Assembly (NCBI RefSeq): GCF_022664395.1
Contig: NZ_JAKRET010000002.1
Location: forward strand, 186,001-250,000
Length of the DNA: 64,000 nucleotides
Direction: 5' to 3'
Source of the DNA: Sphingomonas lacusdianchii
GTDB taxonomy: Bacteria; Pseudomonadota; Alphaproteobacteria; Sphingomonadales; Sphingomonadaceae
Shown: in pieces, positions 8,538-18,811 of the stretch
Layout of the letters: every line of letters starts with the position of its first letter
Numbering within the stretch: the first letter of the stretch is position 1
The notes under the pieces: model-generated
What the model was told of the DNA's origin: nothing
Databases searched by the model: none
Seen by the model: only the letters and a program-made list of their open reading frames with translations
Program-made: the position numbers and the translations under genes

Positions 8538-9710
8538 TCAGGCCGCCGCCCGCCGCCGCACCGGCGCGCCGGCCATCACCGCCAGCCCCCAGATCGCAAA
8601 TCCGCCCAGCGCCAGCCCGGCCCCGACGATCCCGGTGGAGGTCCAGCCATAGCCGGCAGCGATCGCCAGTCCGCCCGCCCATGGCCCGATCGCATTGGCG
8701 GTGTTGAACGCCGAATGGTTGAGCGACGCGGCAAGGCTCTGGCCGTGCTCGGCAATATCCATCAGCCGCGTCTGCAGCACCGTGCCGAGCGCACCGCCGA
8801 TGCCGATCAGGAACACGATCACCAGCATCGACCACAACTGCCCCGCCGCCAGCGGATACAGCGCCAGCGTCGCCGCGCTCCACAACAGCAGCCCGCCCGC
8901 GGTCGGCATCAGCGCGCGGTCGGCGAAGCGTGGCACGACCAGATTGCCGACGGTCATGCCGATGCCGAATACCGCCAGCACCACCGGCACCATCGCCGCA
9001 CCGGCCCCCGTCACCTCGATCAGCGTCGAGGCAAGATAGGTATAGACCGCGAACATGCCGCCGAAGCCGATCGCGCCGATGCCGAGCGTCAGCCACAACT
9101 GCCCCGAACGCAGCACGCTCAGTTCGGCAAGCGGGCTGGCCGACCGGTCCGGCCGGTCATGGGGGGCCATCCATGCGACCATCGCCATCGTCGCCGCCGC
9201 CAGCACCGCGACGACGCCGAAACCCCAGCGCCACCCGATCGCCTGTCCCAATGCATTGGCGAGCGGCACACCGACGATCGTCGCGGTCGTTAGCCCCAGC
9301 ATGACCCGCCCGACCGCCTGCGTCCGCTTTTCGGCCGGAACCAGCGACGCCGCGACCAGCGCCGCGATCCCGAAATAGGCACCATGCGGCAACCCGCTGA
9401 AGAACCGCGCCACCAGCATCGCGTCGTAATTCGGCGCGAGCGCGCTCGCCGCATTGGCGATACCGAAACACGCCATCAGCGCGATCAGCACCGTCCGCCG
9501 CGCCATCCGCGCGGTCAGCACCGCCAATAGCGGCGCGCCGACCACCACGCCCAGCGCATAGGCACTGATGACATGCCCCGCCGTCGGTTCGTCGATGCCC
9601 AGCCCGGGCGCGAAGAAGGGCACGAGGCTCATCGTCGCGAACTCGGTCGTCCCGATCGCGAAACCGCCGAGCGCAAGCGCAAGGTGGACGAGGGCAGGGT
9701 TACGGGTCAC
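8538..9710 (-). CDS. MFS transporter, DHA1 drug/arabinose efflux type
   Basis: A 390-residue inner-membrane protein with about 12 hydrophobic helices. The first helix contains ALGGFAIGTTEFATMSLVPF and the cytoplasmic loop 2-3 carries LLAVLTARMARRTVLIAL, the family A-like motif. The sequence resembles the AraJ/YdhP branch of proton-driven exporters; the substrate is unknown. GTG at 9710 is chosen because AAGGAG lies 7 bases upstream; an upstream ATG at 9743 would place this ribosome site inside the gene. The 3' end abuts the palindromic element, which may terminate transcripts from both sides. Confidence 0.88.
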   Translation of the reverse strand: MTRNPALVHLALALGGFAIGTTEFATMSLVPFFAPGLGIDEPTAGHVISAYALGVVVGAPLLAVLTARMARRTVLIALMACFGIANAASALAPNYDAMLVARFFSGLPHGAYFGIAALVAASLVPAEKRTQAVGRVMLGLTTATIVGVPLANALGQAIGWRWGFGVVAVLAAATMAMVAWMAPHDRPDRSASPLAELSVLRSGQLWLTLGIGAIGFGGMFAVYTYLASTLIEVTGAGAAMVPVVLAVFGIGMTVGNLVVPRFADRALMPTAGGLLLWSAATLALYPLAAGQLWSMLVIVFLIGIGGALGTVLQTRLMDIAEHGQSLAASLNHSAFNTANAIGPWAGGLAIAAGYGWTSTGIVGAGLALGGFAIWGLAVMAGAPVRRRAAA

Positions 9711-9807
9711 GGGCACGCTCCTTGCTGCGACGCAGCATTTCACAGCGGGCCATATGGGAGGGGATGGCGATCGATCAACCGGTCAAACGGCTATCCATAC
9801 GTATTCG

Positions 9808-10134
9808 TCATTTTAGGGCCTTGAGGATGCCTTGGGCGGCTTCACCGTAGAAGGAGCTAATATCGAACCACAATTCGCGATCTTTGCCATCGGCATCGGT
9901 ACCCATCAGCATGTCGAACATCCTCCCATCCTGTTCGATCAGCGCCTGCCCACGAGTTCGCACGCCGAGCTTGCGGGCGATCTGATATTCTTCGGCGACG
10001 CTGTCGACCTTGTAGGCGGTTGCCGCCGACGCGCCATCACGACCGACATTCGCCTTTTCCAGCCGACGCGGCAGTCGTGGGTCGACCAGTTCGGCCGGCG
10101 TTCCGGTGAACGCGAGAAGGAGAGCCAGCAGCAT
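9808..10134 (-). CDS. Small exported protein of unknown function
   Basis: A 108-residue protein starting MLLALLLAFTGTPAELV, a short signal-peptide-like segment. The mature part is hydrophilic, with AYKVDSVAEEYQIARKLGVR and a C-terminal DRELWFDISSFYGEAAQGIL. I do not recognise a family. It is a single gene, preceded by about 500 bases of non-coding repeat DNA and followed at roughly 100 bases by the MFS gene on the same strand. Base composition is slightly lower in GC than its neighbours. It is supported by the signal-like start and by a plausible coding pattern only. Confidence 0.6.
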   Translation of the reverse strand: MLLALLLAFTGTPAELVDPRLPRRLEKANVGRDGASAATAYKVDSVAEEYQIARKLGVRTRGQALIEQDGRMFDMLMGTDADGKDRELWFDISSFYGEAAQGILKALK

Positions 10135-10652
10135 GATTTTTTCCCCCGGTTTTTGCGAAGGCTGTCGCAAGCGGGTCTTGCCGTCAATCGGGAAGAGTGA
10201 TGCTATCGCAAGTTATTCCATTTTAAATCAATGTCGTACGTCGGTGTGCGTTTCGACGCTGCAACAGTGGGATCTTTGCAAAGAGCTTGTGCCAATCCCC
10301 GAGCCCTCGCGTGCCTCCGCGAAGGCGGGGGTCCAGAGCCACGCAAAATCAAGGCTTGCGAATGCGGTCCTGGGTCCCCGCCTTCGCTGGGACACGATAT
10401 AGCGGACTTTCGGCAAGGGTTCGCAAGAGCGGGACCCCGGATCAAGTCCGAGGTGACGATCTGGCTGGTAGGTAACGCCTTCGCCTTTCCGATCGCCGCC
10501 AGCCCACAAACGTCTTTCCTACAGCCCGGACCGCATGCGATGCCCGAGGCGCACTCTGTCTCACCATCGATCCCGCATCGCCGCCCTCGCCAGCCGAGCG
10601 CGCGCCGCGCAACATGCGCGCGAGTGTGAACTTCGTGAACTTTGGCGCCGCG
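10135..10652. other. Non-coding interval with repeat-type palindromes
   Basis: No credible gene is visible in these 518 bases; the open frames here have no ribosome sites and run through repeats. The sequence just before the small exported gene is relatively AT-rich and may hold its promoter. From 10319 to 10387 lies a hairpin with perfect 12-bp outer arms (GCGAAGGCGGGG / CCCCGCCTTCGC) and an inner CGCAA/TTGCG stem, the same family as at 16.3 and 55.5 kb. A second motif, ACCCCGGATCAAGTCCGAGG, lies near 10435-10455 and recurs in part near 55.43 kb. Confidence 0.7.
10319..10387. repeat. CGAAGGC-GGGG palindrome, copy 1
   Basis: Arms GCGAAGGCGGGG (10319-10330) and CCCCGCCTTCGC (10376-10387) are perfectly complementary. 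The next bases (gtccag / ctggg) pair imperfectly, and an inner CGCAA...TTGCG stem closes the loop. The same arm sequence, with small changes, appears at 16.29-16.36 kb and 55.48-55.57 kb. Confidence 0.65.
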
Positions 10653-12443
10653 TCACCCCCGGTACAACGCGTCCAGCCGTTCGCCATACACGTCCTTCAA
10701 CACATGCCGCCGGATCTTCAGGCTTGGCGTAAGTTGCTGATTTTCGATGGTGAACGGTTCGTCGGCGATGATGAAGCGGCGGATGCGTTCGGTGACCGAC
10801 AGGTCCTTGTTGACCCGCTCCACCGCCGCGCCCAGCGCCGCGCGATAGTCGCTGTCCTCGCGCAGTCGGGCGAAGTCGCAGCGCGCGCCGCCCTTCGCGC
10901 AGAATTGCTGGGTCCAGTCGGCATCGGGCACGATCACCGCGACCATGTAGGGCCGCCGGTCGCCGACGATCATCGCCTGCGCGATTTCGTCCTGCAGGGT
11001 CAGCATCCCCTCGACCTTTTGCGGCGCGACATTGTCGCCCTTGTCGTTGACGATGATGTCCTTCTTGCGATCGGTGATGCGGATGCGCCCCCGGTCGTCG
11101 ATCTCGCCGATGTCGCCGGTGTGCAGCCATCCGTCCTTCAGCACGCGCGCGGTCTCGGCCTCGTTGCGCCAATAGCCGTGCATGACCAGCTCGCCGCGCA
11201 CGAGGATCTCGCCGTCCTCGGCAATGCGGACTTCGGTATCGGCGAGCGGCGGGCCGACCGTGTCCATCTTGACCCCCGCCGCCGGGCGGTTGCACGAAAT
11301 GACCGGCGCGGCCTCGGTCTGGCCATAGCCTTGCAGCAGGCACAGTCCCATCGAGTCGAAGAAATTACCGATATCGGGATTGAGCGGCGCGCCGCCCGAC
11401 ACCATCGCCTTCAACCGCCCGCCGAAGCGTTTGGCGACTTTGGGCTTGAGCAGCGTGTCGACCAGCAGCTTGGCCGGACGGTCGGTCAGGCGCGGCCCGC
11501 CTTCGCGTGCGCCGATCTCGATCGCCCGATCGAGCAGCCACGTCGACATGCGTCCCTGCTTCTGGATGCCCTTGGTAATGCGCGCCCGCAGCACCTCGAA
11601 CAGGCGCGGGACTACGACCATCAGCGTCGGGCGCACTTCCTCGATATTGCCCGCCAGCTTGTCGAGCCCTTCGCTGTAATAGATCTGCCCGCCCAGCGCG
11701 ATCGGGAAATATTGCCCGCCGGTATGTTCATAGGCGTGGCTGAGCGGTAGGAACGACAGGAACACCTCGTCGCGCCAACCGAAGTCCTCGGCGATGACGA
11801 CGCAGCAGCCATTGACGTTGTGCAGGATCGCGCCGTGATGTTGCATCACGCCGCGTGGGGACCCGCCGGTCCCGGAGGTGTAGATGATGCAGGCAAGGTC
11901 CTCGCGCTGCATATCGGCCGCGGCCGCGACCTGCGCTGGATCGGCCGGATGCCGCGCGATCAGATCGTGCCAGTCGTGGAATTCCAGACTGCCCTGCTGC
12001 GCGGTCTTCATCGGTTCGATCGTGATGATCTTTTCCGACGAATTGGTCGCGCGCAGCGCGGCGGGCAGGACGGTGCGCGCCAGCTTTTCGGTCGACACGA
12101 TGATCGCGCAGGCGCCCGAATTCTCGATGATATGCCCATGATCGCGCACGGTATTGGTGACATAGGTCGGCACCGTCACGCACCCCGCCGCCATGATGGC
12201 GAGGTCGGAGATGCACCATTCGGGCCGGTTCTCGCTGACCAGCATCACCCGGTCGCCGCGCTTCAGCCCGATCGCCTTCAGCGCGGTCGCCAGGGAGGCG
12301 ACTTGTCGGGCCGCGTCGGCCCAACTGATCGACACCCACCCGCCGCCGGTCTTGCGCCAGAGGAAGGGCGCATCGCCGCGCTCGCTGGCCCGCGTGAAGA
12401 ACATCGTGATTAGATTGGGGAATCGTTCGAGCTGCCGGACCAT
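10653..12443 (-). CDS. Long-chain acyl-CoA synthetase (AMP-forming), FadD15-like
   Basis: A 596-residue adenylate-forming enzyme. The ATP/AMP P-loop is YTSGTGGSPRGVMQHH (about 188-203), the A5 motif is GYGQTEAAPVISCN, and the A7/A8 motifs are GDIGEIDDRGRIRITDRKKD followed by IIVNDKGDNVAPQKVE. It activates a long-chain fatty acid to acyl-AMP and then acyl-CoA. Length and N-terminus (LITMFFTRASERGDAPFLWR) match the long FadD15-type ligases with an insert before the C-terminal lid. It is divergent from the gamma-glutamyltransferase gene, with a 114-base shared promoter region. Confidence 0.92.
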   Translation of the reverse strand: MVRQLERFPNLITMFFTRASERGDAPFLWRKTGGGWVSISWADAARQVASLATALKAIGLKRGDRVMLVSENRPEWCISDLAIMAAGCVTVPTYVTNTVRDHGHIIENSGACAIIVSTEKLARTVLPAALRATNSSEKIITIEPMKTAQQGSLEFHDWHDLIARHPADPAQVAAAADMQREDLACIIYTSGTGGSPRGVMQHHGAILHNVNGCCVVIAEDFGWRDEVFLSFLPLSHAYEHTGGQYFPIALGGQIYYSEGLDKLAGNIEEVRPTLMVVVPRLFEVLRARITKGIQKQGRMSTWLLDRAIEIGAREGGPRLTDRPAKLLVDTLLKPKVAKRFGGRLKAMVSGGAPLNPDIGNFFDSMGLCLLQGYGQTEAAPVISCNRPAAGVKMDTVGPPLADTEVRIAEDGEILVRGELVMHGYWRNEAETARVLKDGWLHTGDIGEIDDRGRIRITDRKKDIIVNDKGDNVAPQKVEGMLTLQDEIAQAMIVGDRRPYMVAVIVPDADWTQQFCAKGGARCDFARLREDSDYRAALGAAVERVNKDLSVTERIRRFIIADEPFTIENQQLTPSLKIRRHVLKDVYGERLDALYRG

Positions 12444-12557
12444 TCGTCATCCTTCTCCAGATGCCAGGGTGTAGGCAGACGCTACGGTCTCGGCAATGTC
12501 CGAACATGGTCCGAACGCGGGTGACGGGGCGGATCGTCTTGGTTAGACACGGCAGCC

Positions 12558-14303
12558 ATGAGGAAATTGACGATCGCCGCCGCCCTGCTCGCCACCGTGT
12601 CGCTGGGGGGCTGCAACCTGTTGCCGTTCGGCAGGCCCGAGGTCGCGGCCCCCGCTGCGCCTGCCTCCGCCCCCGCCGCCCCGGTCGCGGAACAGCATCA
12701 GAAGTTCGTGGTGTCGGCCAATCCGCTGGCCAGCGAAGCCGGCATGGCGGTGCTGCGGCGCGGGGGCAGCGCGGTGGACGCGGCGATCGCGGTACAGGCG
12801 ATGCTGTCGCTGGTCGAACCGCAGAGTTCGGGCGTGGGCGGCGGTGCGTTCATGACCTATTTCAATGCGAAGACCGGCAAGGTCGAAATCTATGACGGAC
12901 GCGAGGTTGCCCCTGCCGGCGCGACGCCGACGATGCTGCTGGGTGCGGACGGTAAGCCGCTGCCCTTTGCCGAAGCGGTGCTGGGCGGGCGGGCGACCGG
13001 GGTGCCCGGCGCGGTGCGGATGCTGGGGCAGGCGCATGACGACCATGGCACGCTGCCATGGGCCGACCTGTTCGACGATGCCGAGCGGACCGCGCGCAAG
13101 GGCTTCGTCATCTCGCCGCGCCTCGGCCGCTTCCTGACCGGGCGCTTCCCCGAGTTGCAGGCGGAGGATGTCCGCCGTTACTTCAAGGGGAAGAACGGGG
13201 CGGTGGCCACCACCGGCGACCGGATCAGGAACGGTGCCTATGCCGATTTCCTCAAGCGGCTGGCGAAGCAGGGACCGGATGCGCTCTATACCGGCGAGAC
13301 GGCGAAGCGCATCGTCGCACGCACGACGACGGGCACGCTGCCGGGCACGATGACGCTCGCCGACCTGGCCGGCTATCGTGCGGTCAAGCGCGATCCGCTG
13401 TGCGCGAACTGGCGGGTCTATATCGTCTGCACCCCGCCGCCGCCCTCCAGCGGGGTCGGGCTGATCGAGCTGCTCGGCATTCTCGGCCGCACCGATATCG
13501 ACCGGCGCGGGCCGAACGATCCGCAAAGCTGGTATCTCTTCGCCGAGGCGAGCCGGCTGATGTACGCCGATCGCGACCTGTATGTCGGCGATCCCAAGTT
13601 CGTGAACGTGCCGGTCGCCGGGCTGCTGGCACCGGCCTATCTGTCCGAGCGGGCGAAGCTGATCGGCGCGACCGCCGGTCCGGCGCCCGCGGCGGGGGTC
13701 CCGGCTGGCACGGTGACGGCGGCGGCGGACACGACCCGCGAACCGGCGGGAACCTCGCATTTCATCGTCGGCGATGCGGCGGGCAACGTCGTGTCGATGA
13801 CGACGACGGTCGAAAGCATCTTCGGCAGCGGCCGGATGGTCGACGGCTTCTTCCTGAATAATCAAATGACCGACTTCGCCTTCTCCCCCGTCGATGCGCA
13901 GGGCCGCGCCGCCGCGAACGCGGTCGCACCGGGCAAGCGGCCGCGATCGTCGATGACGCCGCTGGTGATGATCGACCGGCAGGGAAAGTTCGCCGGCGCG
14001 CTGGGATCGGCGGGGGGCAATGCGATCCTCGCCTATGTCGGCAAGTCGCTGATCGGCGCGGTCGAATGGAAGCTGCCGATGCAGCAGGCGCTGGCGCTCC
14101 CCAACCTCGTCGCGCGCGGCGACAGTTTTCAGGGGGAGGTGACGAAATTCTCGCCGGAAATCCTCAGCGCGCTCGCGGCGAAGGGCATCCGCCTGCAGCC
14201 GGGGCAGGGCGAGGATTCGGGACTGCACGGCGTGATCGTGCGCGACGGAAAGATCGATGGCGGCTTCGATCCGCGGCGTGAGGGCAAGGTGATCGTCGAG
14301 TAG
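12558..14303 (+). CDS. ggt: Gamma-glutamyltransferase, lipoprotein form
   Basis: A 581-residue precursor. The signal sequence ends in the lipobox LGGC (Cys19), so the protein is probably anchored to a membrane in the periplasm rather than freely secreted. The Ntn-hydrolase autoprocessing site is GTSHFIVGDAAGN, with nucleophile Thr399 starting the small subunit; PLSSM-like binding is represented by RPRSSMTPLVMI. It hydrolyses or transfers the gamma-glutamyl group of glutathione, allowing use of its cysteine. The stop is followed by a palindromic element that separates it from the convergent HPP gene. Confidence 0.93.
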   Translation: MRKLTIAAALLATVSLGGCNLLPFGRPEVAAPAAPASAPAAPVAEQHQKFVVSANPLASEAGMAVLRRGGSAVDAAIAVQAMLSLVEPQSSGVGGGAFMTYFNAKTGKVEIYDGREVAPAGATPTMLLGADGKPLPFAEAVLGGRATGVPGAVRMLGQAHDDHGTLPWADLFDDAERTARKGFVISPRLGRFLTGRFPELQAEDVRRYFKGKNGAVATTGDRIRNGAYADFLKRLAKQGPDALYTGETAKRIVARTTTGTLPGTMTLADLAGYRAVKRDPLCANWRVYIVCTPPPPSSGVGLIELLGILGRTDIDRRGPNDPQSWYLFAEASRLMYADRDLYVGDPKFVNVPVAGLLAPAYLSERAKLIGATAGPAPAAGVPAGTVTAAADTTREPAGTSHFIVGDAAGNVVSMTTTVESIFGSGRMVDGFFLNNQMTDFAFSPVDAQGRAAANAVAPGKRPRSSMTPLVMIDRQGKFAGALGSAGGNAILAYVGKSLIGAVEWKLPMQQALALPNLVARGDSFQGEVTKFSPEILSALAAKGIRLQPGQGEDSGLHGVIVRDGKIDGGFDPRREGKVIVE

Positions 14304-14306
14304 ACT

Positions 14307-14467
14307 GGTTCACGCGAAGGCGCGAAGGCGCGAAGGGTTGCGAACGAGGCGATACCTCCGCGACCGGAAGACCTTATCCTTCGTTGCCGCGACGGAAGAG
14401 GCCGCTGACGCGGATAAGGTTGCCAACGGCACCAGTTCCTTCGCGTCTTCGCGCCTTCGCGCGAACC
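14307..14467. repeat. Palindromic MITE-like element, copy 2 (reversed core)
   Basis: The left arm starts GGTTCACGCGAAGGCGCGAA at 14307; the right arm (14438-14467) is its near-perfect complement, CCTTCGCGTCTTCGCGCCTT then CGCGCGAACC. The core carries the copy-1 words on the other strand: AGGCCGCT at 14399-14406 and GGAAGACC at 14366-14373, with the same spacing of about 33 bases. It fills the convergent gap between ggt and the HPP gene, ending two bases before the HPP stop codon, and could serve as a two-way terminator. Confidence 0.75.
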
Positions 14468-14468
14468 G

Positions 14469-15149
14469 CTACTTCTTCCGCCGCGCCTGCGCGAAATGCT
14501 CCGCCCGTTCGAGCAGCAGCGTCAGATCCTCCGGCGCAATGTCGAACGCATCCGGCGTTTCGGCCAGCGCCGCGTCGATGTCCTCGACCCGGATCCCGCC
14601 CGGCTCCACCGCCGCTGCAACTGCAACCGGGGAGGCCGGCTCGTGCGGATAGCTGAGCGCGGTCATGCGGTGATAGAAAATGCCGATCGACACCAAAGCG
14701 ATCGAATTGATCCCGACCGGCGCGAAGGCGAACGCATAGCCCGCGTCGTGGATACCTGCGCTGCCGATCACCGCGGTCAGCGCCGCCGCCCCGCCCGGCG
14801 GGTGCAGGCAGCGGCACAGCGACATGGCGAGGATCGCGCAGCCGACCGCGACCCCGGCGGCGACGGTGACGTTCGGGATCGCCTGAAACGCCGCCACGCC
14901 GACCAGCGTCGACAGGATATTGCCCCCGACCACCGGCCAGGGCTGCGCCAGCGGACTGGCCGGGACCGCGAACGCCAATACCGCCGAGGCGCCCAGCGGC
15001 GCGACGATGATCGGCAGGTCGCCTTCGATCCACGGCACCTGCGAACACACGACCATGGTCAGCGCGATACCGATCGCGGCACCGATACAGGCGACCAGCC
15101 GCCGCCCGAACCCGGCATTGGCGAGCAGTGGCCGGAACAGCGGGATCAC
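14469..15149 (-). CDS. HPP-family integral membrane protein
   Basis: A 226-residue protein with about four to five hydrophobic helices. It has the family signature CLHPPGGAAALTAVIG and the preceding APLGASAVLAFAVPASPLAQ segment. HPP proteins have been linked to nitrite transport in chloroplasts and cyanobacteria, but the role in proteobacteria is not established. The last 60 residues are hydrophilic and acidic (RVEDIDAALAETPDAFDI) and probably cytoplasmic. The start overlaps the pyrD stop by 4 bases (ATGA), so the two are co-translated, though no functional link is evident. Confidence 0.85.
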   Translation of the reverse strand: MIPLFRPLLANAGFGRRLVACIGAAIGIALTMVVCSQVPWIEGDLPIIVAPLGASAVLAFAVPASPLAQPWPVVGGNILSTLVGVAAFQAIPNVTVAAGVAVGCAILAMSLCRCLHPPGGAAALTAVIGSAGIHDAGYAFAFAPVGINSIALVSIGIFYHRMTALSYPHEPASPVAVAAAVEPGGIRVEDIDAALAETPDAFDIAPEDLTLLLERAEHFAQARRKK

Positions 15150-16132
15150 AGCCCGTCGACGATCCGCCGGGCGAGGCCGGGCCCTTCATAGACCAGCGCA
15201 CTGTACAGCTGGACGAGGCTGGCCCCGGCATCGAGCCGCCGCCGCGCTTCGTCCGCCGACCCGATCCCGCCCGCCGAGATCAGCGGGATCGCGCCGCCGG
15301 CGATCTCGCGCGCCTCGACCAGCTTGGCCAGCGCGAGCGGGGCGAGCGGCGCGCCCGACAGCCCGCCGGTTTCCTTGGCATTCCCCGACCGAAGCGTTTC
15401 GGGACGCGATATGGTCGTGTTCGACACGATCAGCGCATCGACCCCGCCATCGACCGCCGCGCGGATCGCGACTGCCAGCCCGTCGCGCGACAAATCGGGC
15501 GCGACCTTCAGGAACAGCGGCACCCGCTTGCCCCCGACATGGCGCGCGGCGTCGCTGGCGGCGATCAACTGCCCCAGTTCGGGCTGCGATTGCAGGTCGC
15601 GCAAGCCCGGCGTGTTCGGGCTGGAGATGTTGATGGTGACATAGTCGGCGAGCGGCGCGGCCTTCGCGACGGCCGTCCCGTAATCGGCGATACGGTCGGT
15701 CGAATCCTTGTTCGCGCCGACATTGATGCCGATGATGCCGGGGCGGGGGGTCAGGACTTCCACGCGCGCCAGCGCCGCGTCGATGCCGCCATTGTTGAAC
15801 CCCAGCCGGTTCACCACGCCCCGGTCCTCGGGCAGGCGGAAGATGCGCGGCTTGGGATTGCCCGGCTGGGGCTTGGGCGTCAGCGTACCGACCTCGACAA
15901 AGCCGAAGCCGAGGCCGAGGAAACCCGCGACCGCGCGCGCATCCTTGTCGACACCCGCCGCCAGCCCGACCGGATTGGGGAAGCGGATGCCGGCGACCGT
16001 CACCGCGTGCTTGCTGTTGGTGCGGGGTGCCATCGGCGCGCCCGCCTTGCCCCACGCCTCCAGCATGGCGATCGTCAGCGAATGCGCGCGTTCGGCGTCG
16101 AGGGCGAAGAGGAGCGGGTGATACCAGGCCAT
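15146..16132 (-). CDS. pyrD: Dihydroorotate dehydrogenase (quinone), class 2
   Basis: A 328-residue flavoprotein that oxidises dihydroorotate to orotate in pyrimidine synthesis and passes electrons to ubiquinone at the inner membrane. The N-terminal helix (PLLFALDAERAHSLTIAMLE) is the membrane-associating extension of class 2 enzymes. FMN/orotate-binding segments include NPVGLAAGVDKDA, NRLGFNNGG, and NISSPNTPGLRDLQ with the class 2 catalytic serine. SAGGIGSADEA binds the FMN phosphate. The gene precedes the HPP gene and follows a long repeat region on the other side. Confidence 0.95.
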   Translation of the reverse strand: MAWYHPLLFALDAERAHSLTIAMLEAWGKAGAPMAPRTNSKHAVTVAGIRFPNPVGLAAGVDKDARAVAGFLGLGFGFVEVGTLTPKPQPGNPKPRIFRLPEDRGVVNRLGFNNGGIDAALARVEVLTPRPGIIGINVGANKDSTDRIADYGTAVAKAAPLADYVTINISSPNTPGLRDLQSQPELGQLIAASDAARHVGGKRVPLFLKVAPDLSRDGLAVAIRAAVDGGVDALIVSNTTISRPETLRSGNAKETGGLSGAPLAPLALAKLVEAREIAGGAIPLISAGGIGSADEARRRLDAGASLVQLYSALVYEGPGLARRIVDGL

Positions 16133-16173
16133 GGGTCGCGCTGTATCGCCGGCGGGCGGCGGAAGGAAGATTC

Positions 16174-16468
16174 GGTTTCACGCGAAGGCGCGAAGGCACG
16201 AAGAAGATTGGTTCGCGCAGAGGCGCGGAGGCGCAGAGGGGTTTCATCTGGACCAGCCGATGCAGTTCCTCCACCGCATACGTCATCCCGGCGAAGGCTG
16301 GGATCTCTGCGTATCGGCCCGCTCGCCTCGCCGCAGAAGGCCCCAGCCTTCGCTGGGGCGACGTCGTATCTGGCTAGTGACCAGGCGGGTTCGATACACG
16401 AGGCGCACTATCCCTCGCGCCTCTGCGCGAACCTCAAACCTCCTTCTCTTCGTGCCTTCGCGCGAACC
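16174..16468. repeat. Triple-nested inverted repeat element (MITE-like copy 3 with a second repeat inside)
   Basis: Three inverted repeats sit one inside another. Outer arms: 16174-16206 (GGTTTCACGCGAAGGCGCGA...) with 16443-16468 (..TTCGTGCCTTCGCGCGAACC). Middle arms: 16210-16240 (GTTCGCGCAGAGGCGCGGAG...) with 16412-16433 (CCCTCGCGCCTCTGCGCGAA..). Inner: a CGGCGAAGGCTGGGA / CCCCAGCCTTCGCTGGGG palindrome, about 16280-16364. The core words seen in copies 1, 2 and 4 are missing, their place being taken by the inner palindrome. No gene is visible between pyrD and the Rrf2 gene; the promoter of the SUF operon must lie in 16469-16581. Confidence 0.75.
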
Positions 16469-16581
16469 AAATCCTTCAAGTCCCAAACAATCGATCACAA
16501 CGATCGAAACAATCCCGGTTGACCTCACGCCCCCGCGCGACCACATGCCAATCCGACCGGAATGATCCGATTAAGGAATCC

Positions 16582-17009
16582 ATGCGCCTTTCCAGCCTTG
16601 CCGACTACGCCGTCGTCCTGCTTGCCGCCACCGCGCGGCGGGACGGGGACGTGCGCGTGACGGCGACCGCGCTGGCGGAGGAAACCGGCCTGCCGCTGCC
16701 GACCGTGCAGAAGCTGGTCAGCCGCCTGTCCGCCGCCGGACTGATCGAGACGGGACGCGGTACCGGCGGCGGTTTCCGCCTTGCCCGCGCGCCCCACGCG
16801 ATCGACCTGGCGCAGATCATCGAGGCGATCGAGGGGCCGATCGCGCTCACCACCTGCGTCGATGCCGCGCGGCACGATTGCGCGGTGGAGACGAACTGCA
16901 TGATCCGACCCCATGCCGGCACGGTCAACGCCGTGGTCCGGGGCGCTCTGGCGGGCGTGACGCTCGCTCAACTCGCGAACACCGGGGCGATGCCCCAAGA
17001 GGTAGTGTG

Positions 17010-17010
<1 letters not shown>
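16582..17010 (+). CDS. Rrf2-family regulator of the SUF operon
   Basis: A 142-residue winged-helix protein. The HTH is in [20 protein letters not shown] with the wing [12 protein letters not shown]. Three cysteines in [19 protein letters not shown] (C-x7-C-x5-C) are positioned like the Fe-S ligands of IscR/SufR-type Rrf2 proteins, so it probably senses cluster status and controls the SUF genes it heads. The start is the ATG at 16582 ([14 protein letters not shown]), where family homology begins. Its TGA shares a base with the sufB ATG (TGATG). Confidence 0.9.
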
Positions 17011-18469
<1,459 letters not shown>

Positions 18470-18473
<4 letters not shown>

Positions 18474-18766
18474 TCGCGCTGCTACTGGCGCTGCAGGCGG
18501 TCGCGCCGACCGCGCCCTATGCCGAATGCCTGTCGGAGCGGATCAATACCGATCCGCGCATGGCCAAGCCGCCGACCGAGGCCGCGGCGCGGGTCGCGAT
18601 CTTCGACGATGCGGCGAAGGCTTGCGCACCGGTGCGGGCAAAGGTTGCGAAGGCACATGCACCGATGCTCGACAAGATCGACGCATCGATGAAGGCGGTG
18701 CTGACCAACCCGGACGCCGCCGAGGCCGAGTTCGGCACCGAACCGGTTGCTGGCGAGACGCCCTAA
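18470..18766 (+). CDS. Small exported protein embedded in the SUF operon
   Basis: A 98-residue protein with a GTG start inside the sufB stop (GTGA overlap), so it is translated with sufB. It begins [20 protein letters not shown], a short signal-peptide-like sequence, and the mature part has a second cysteine in [16 protein letters not shown], compatible with a disulfide. The rest is helical, lysine/alanine rich and ends in an acidic tail. I do not recognise a family. Position between sufB and sufC is unusual, because SufB, C and D act together in the cytoplasm whereas this protein looks periplasmic. Confidence 0.75.
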
Positions 18767-18811
18767 GCTTTTGAGATACGCGGGCGCGGCCCCGCACGAA
18801 CAGGACGGAAC

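Noticed and set aside
10203..10687. Several short open frames in the interval upstream of the acyl-CoA ligase stop
   Set aside because: They run through palindromic repeats, have no ribosome sites, and give low-complexity peptides.
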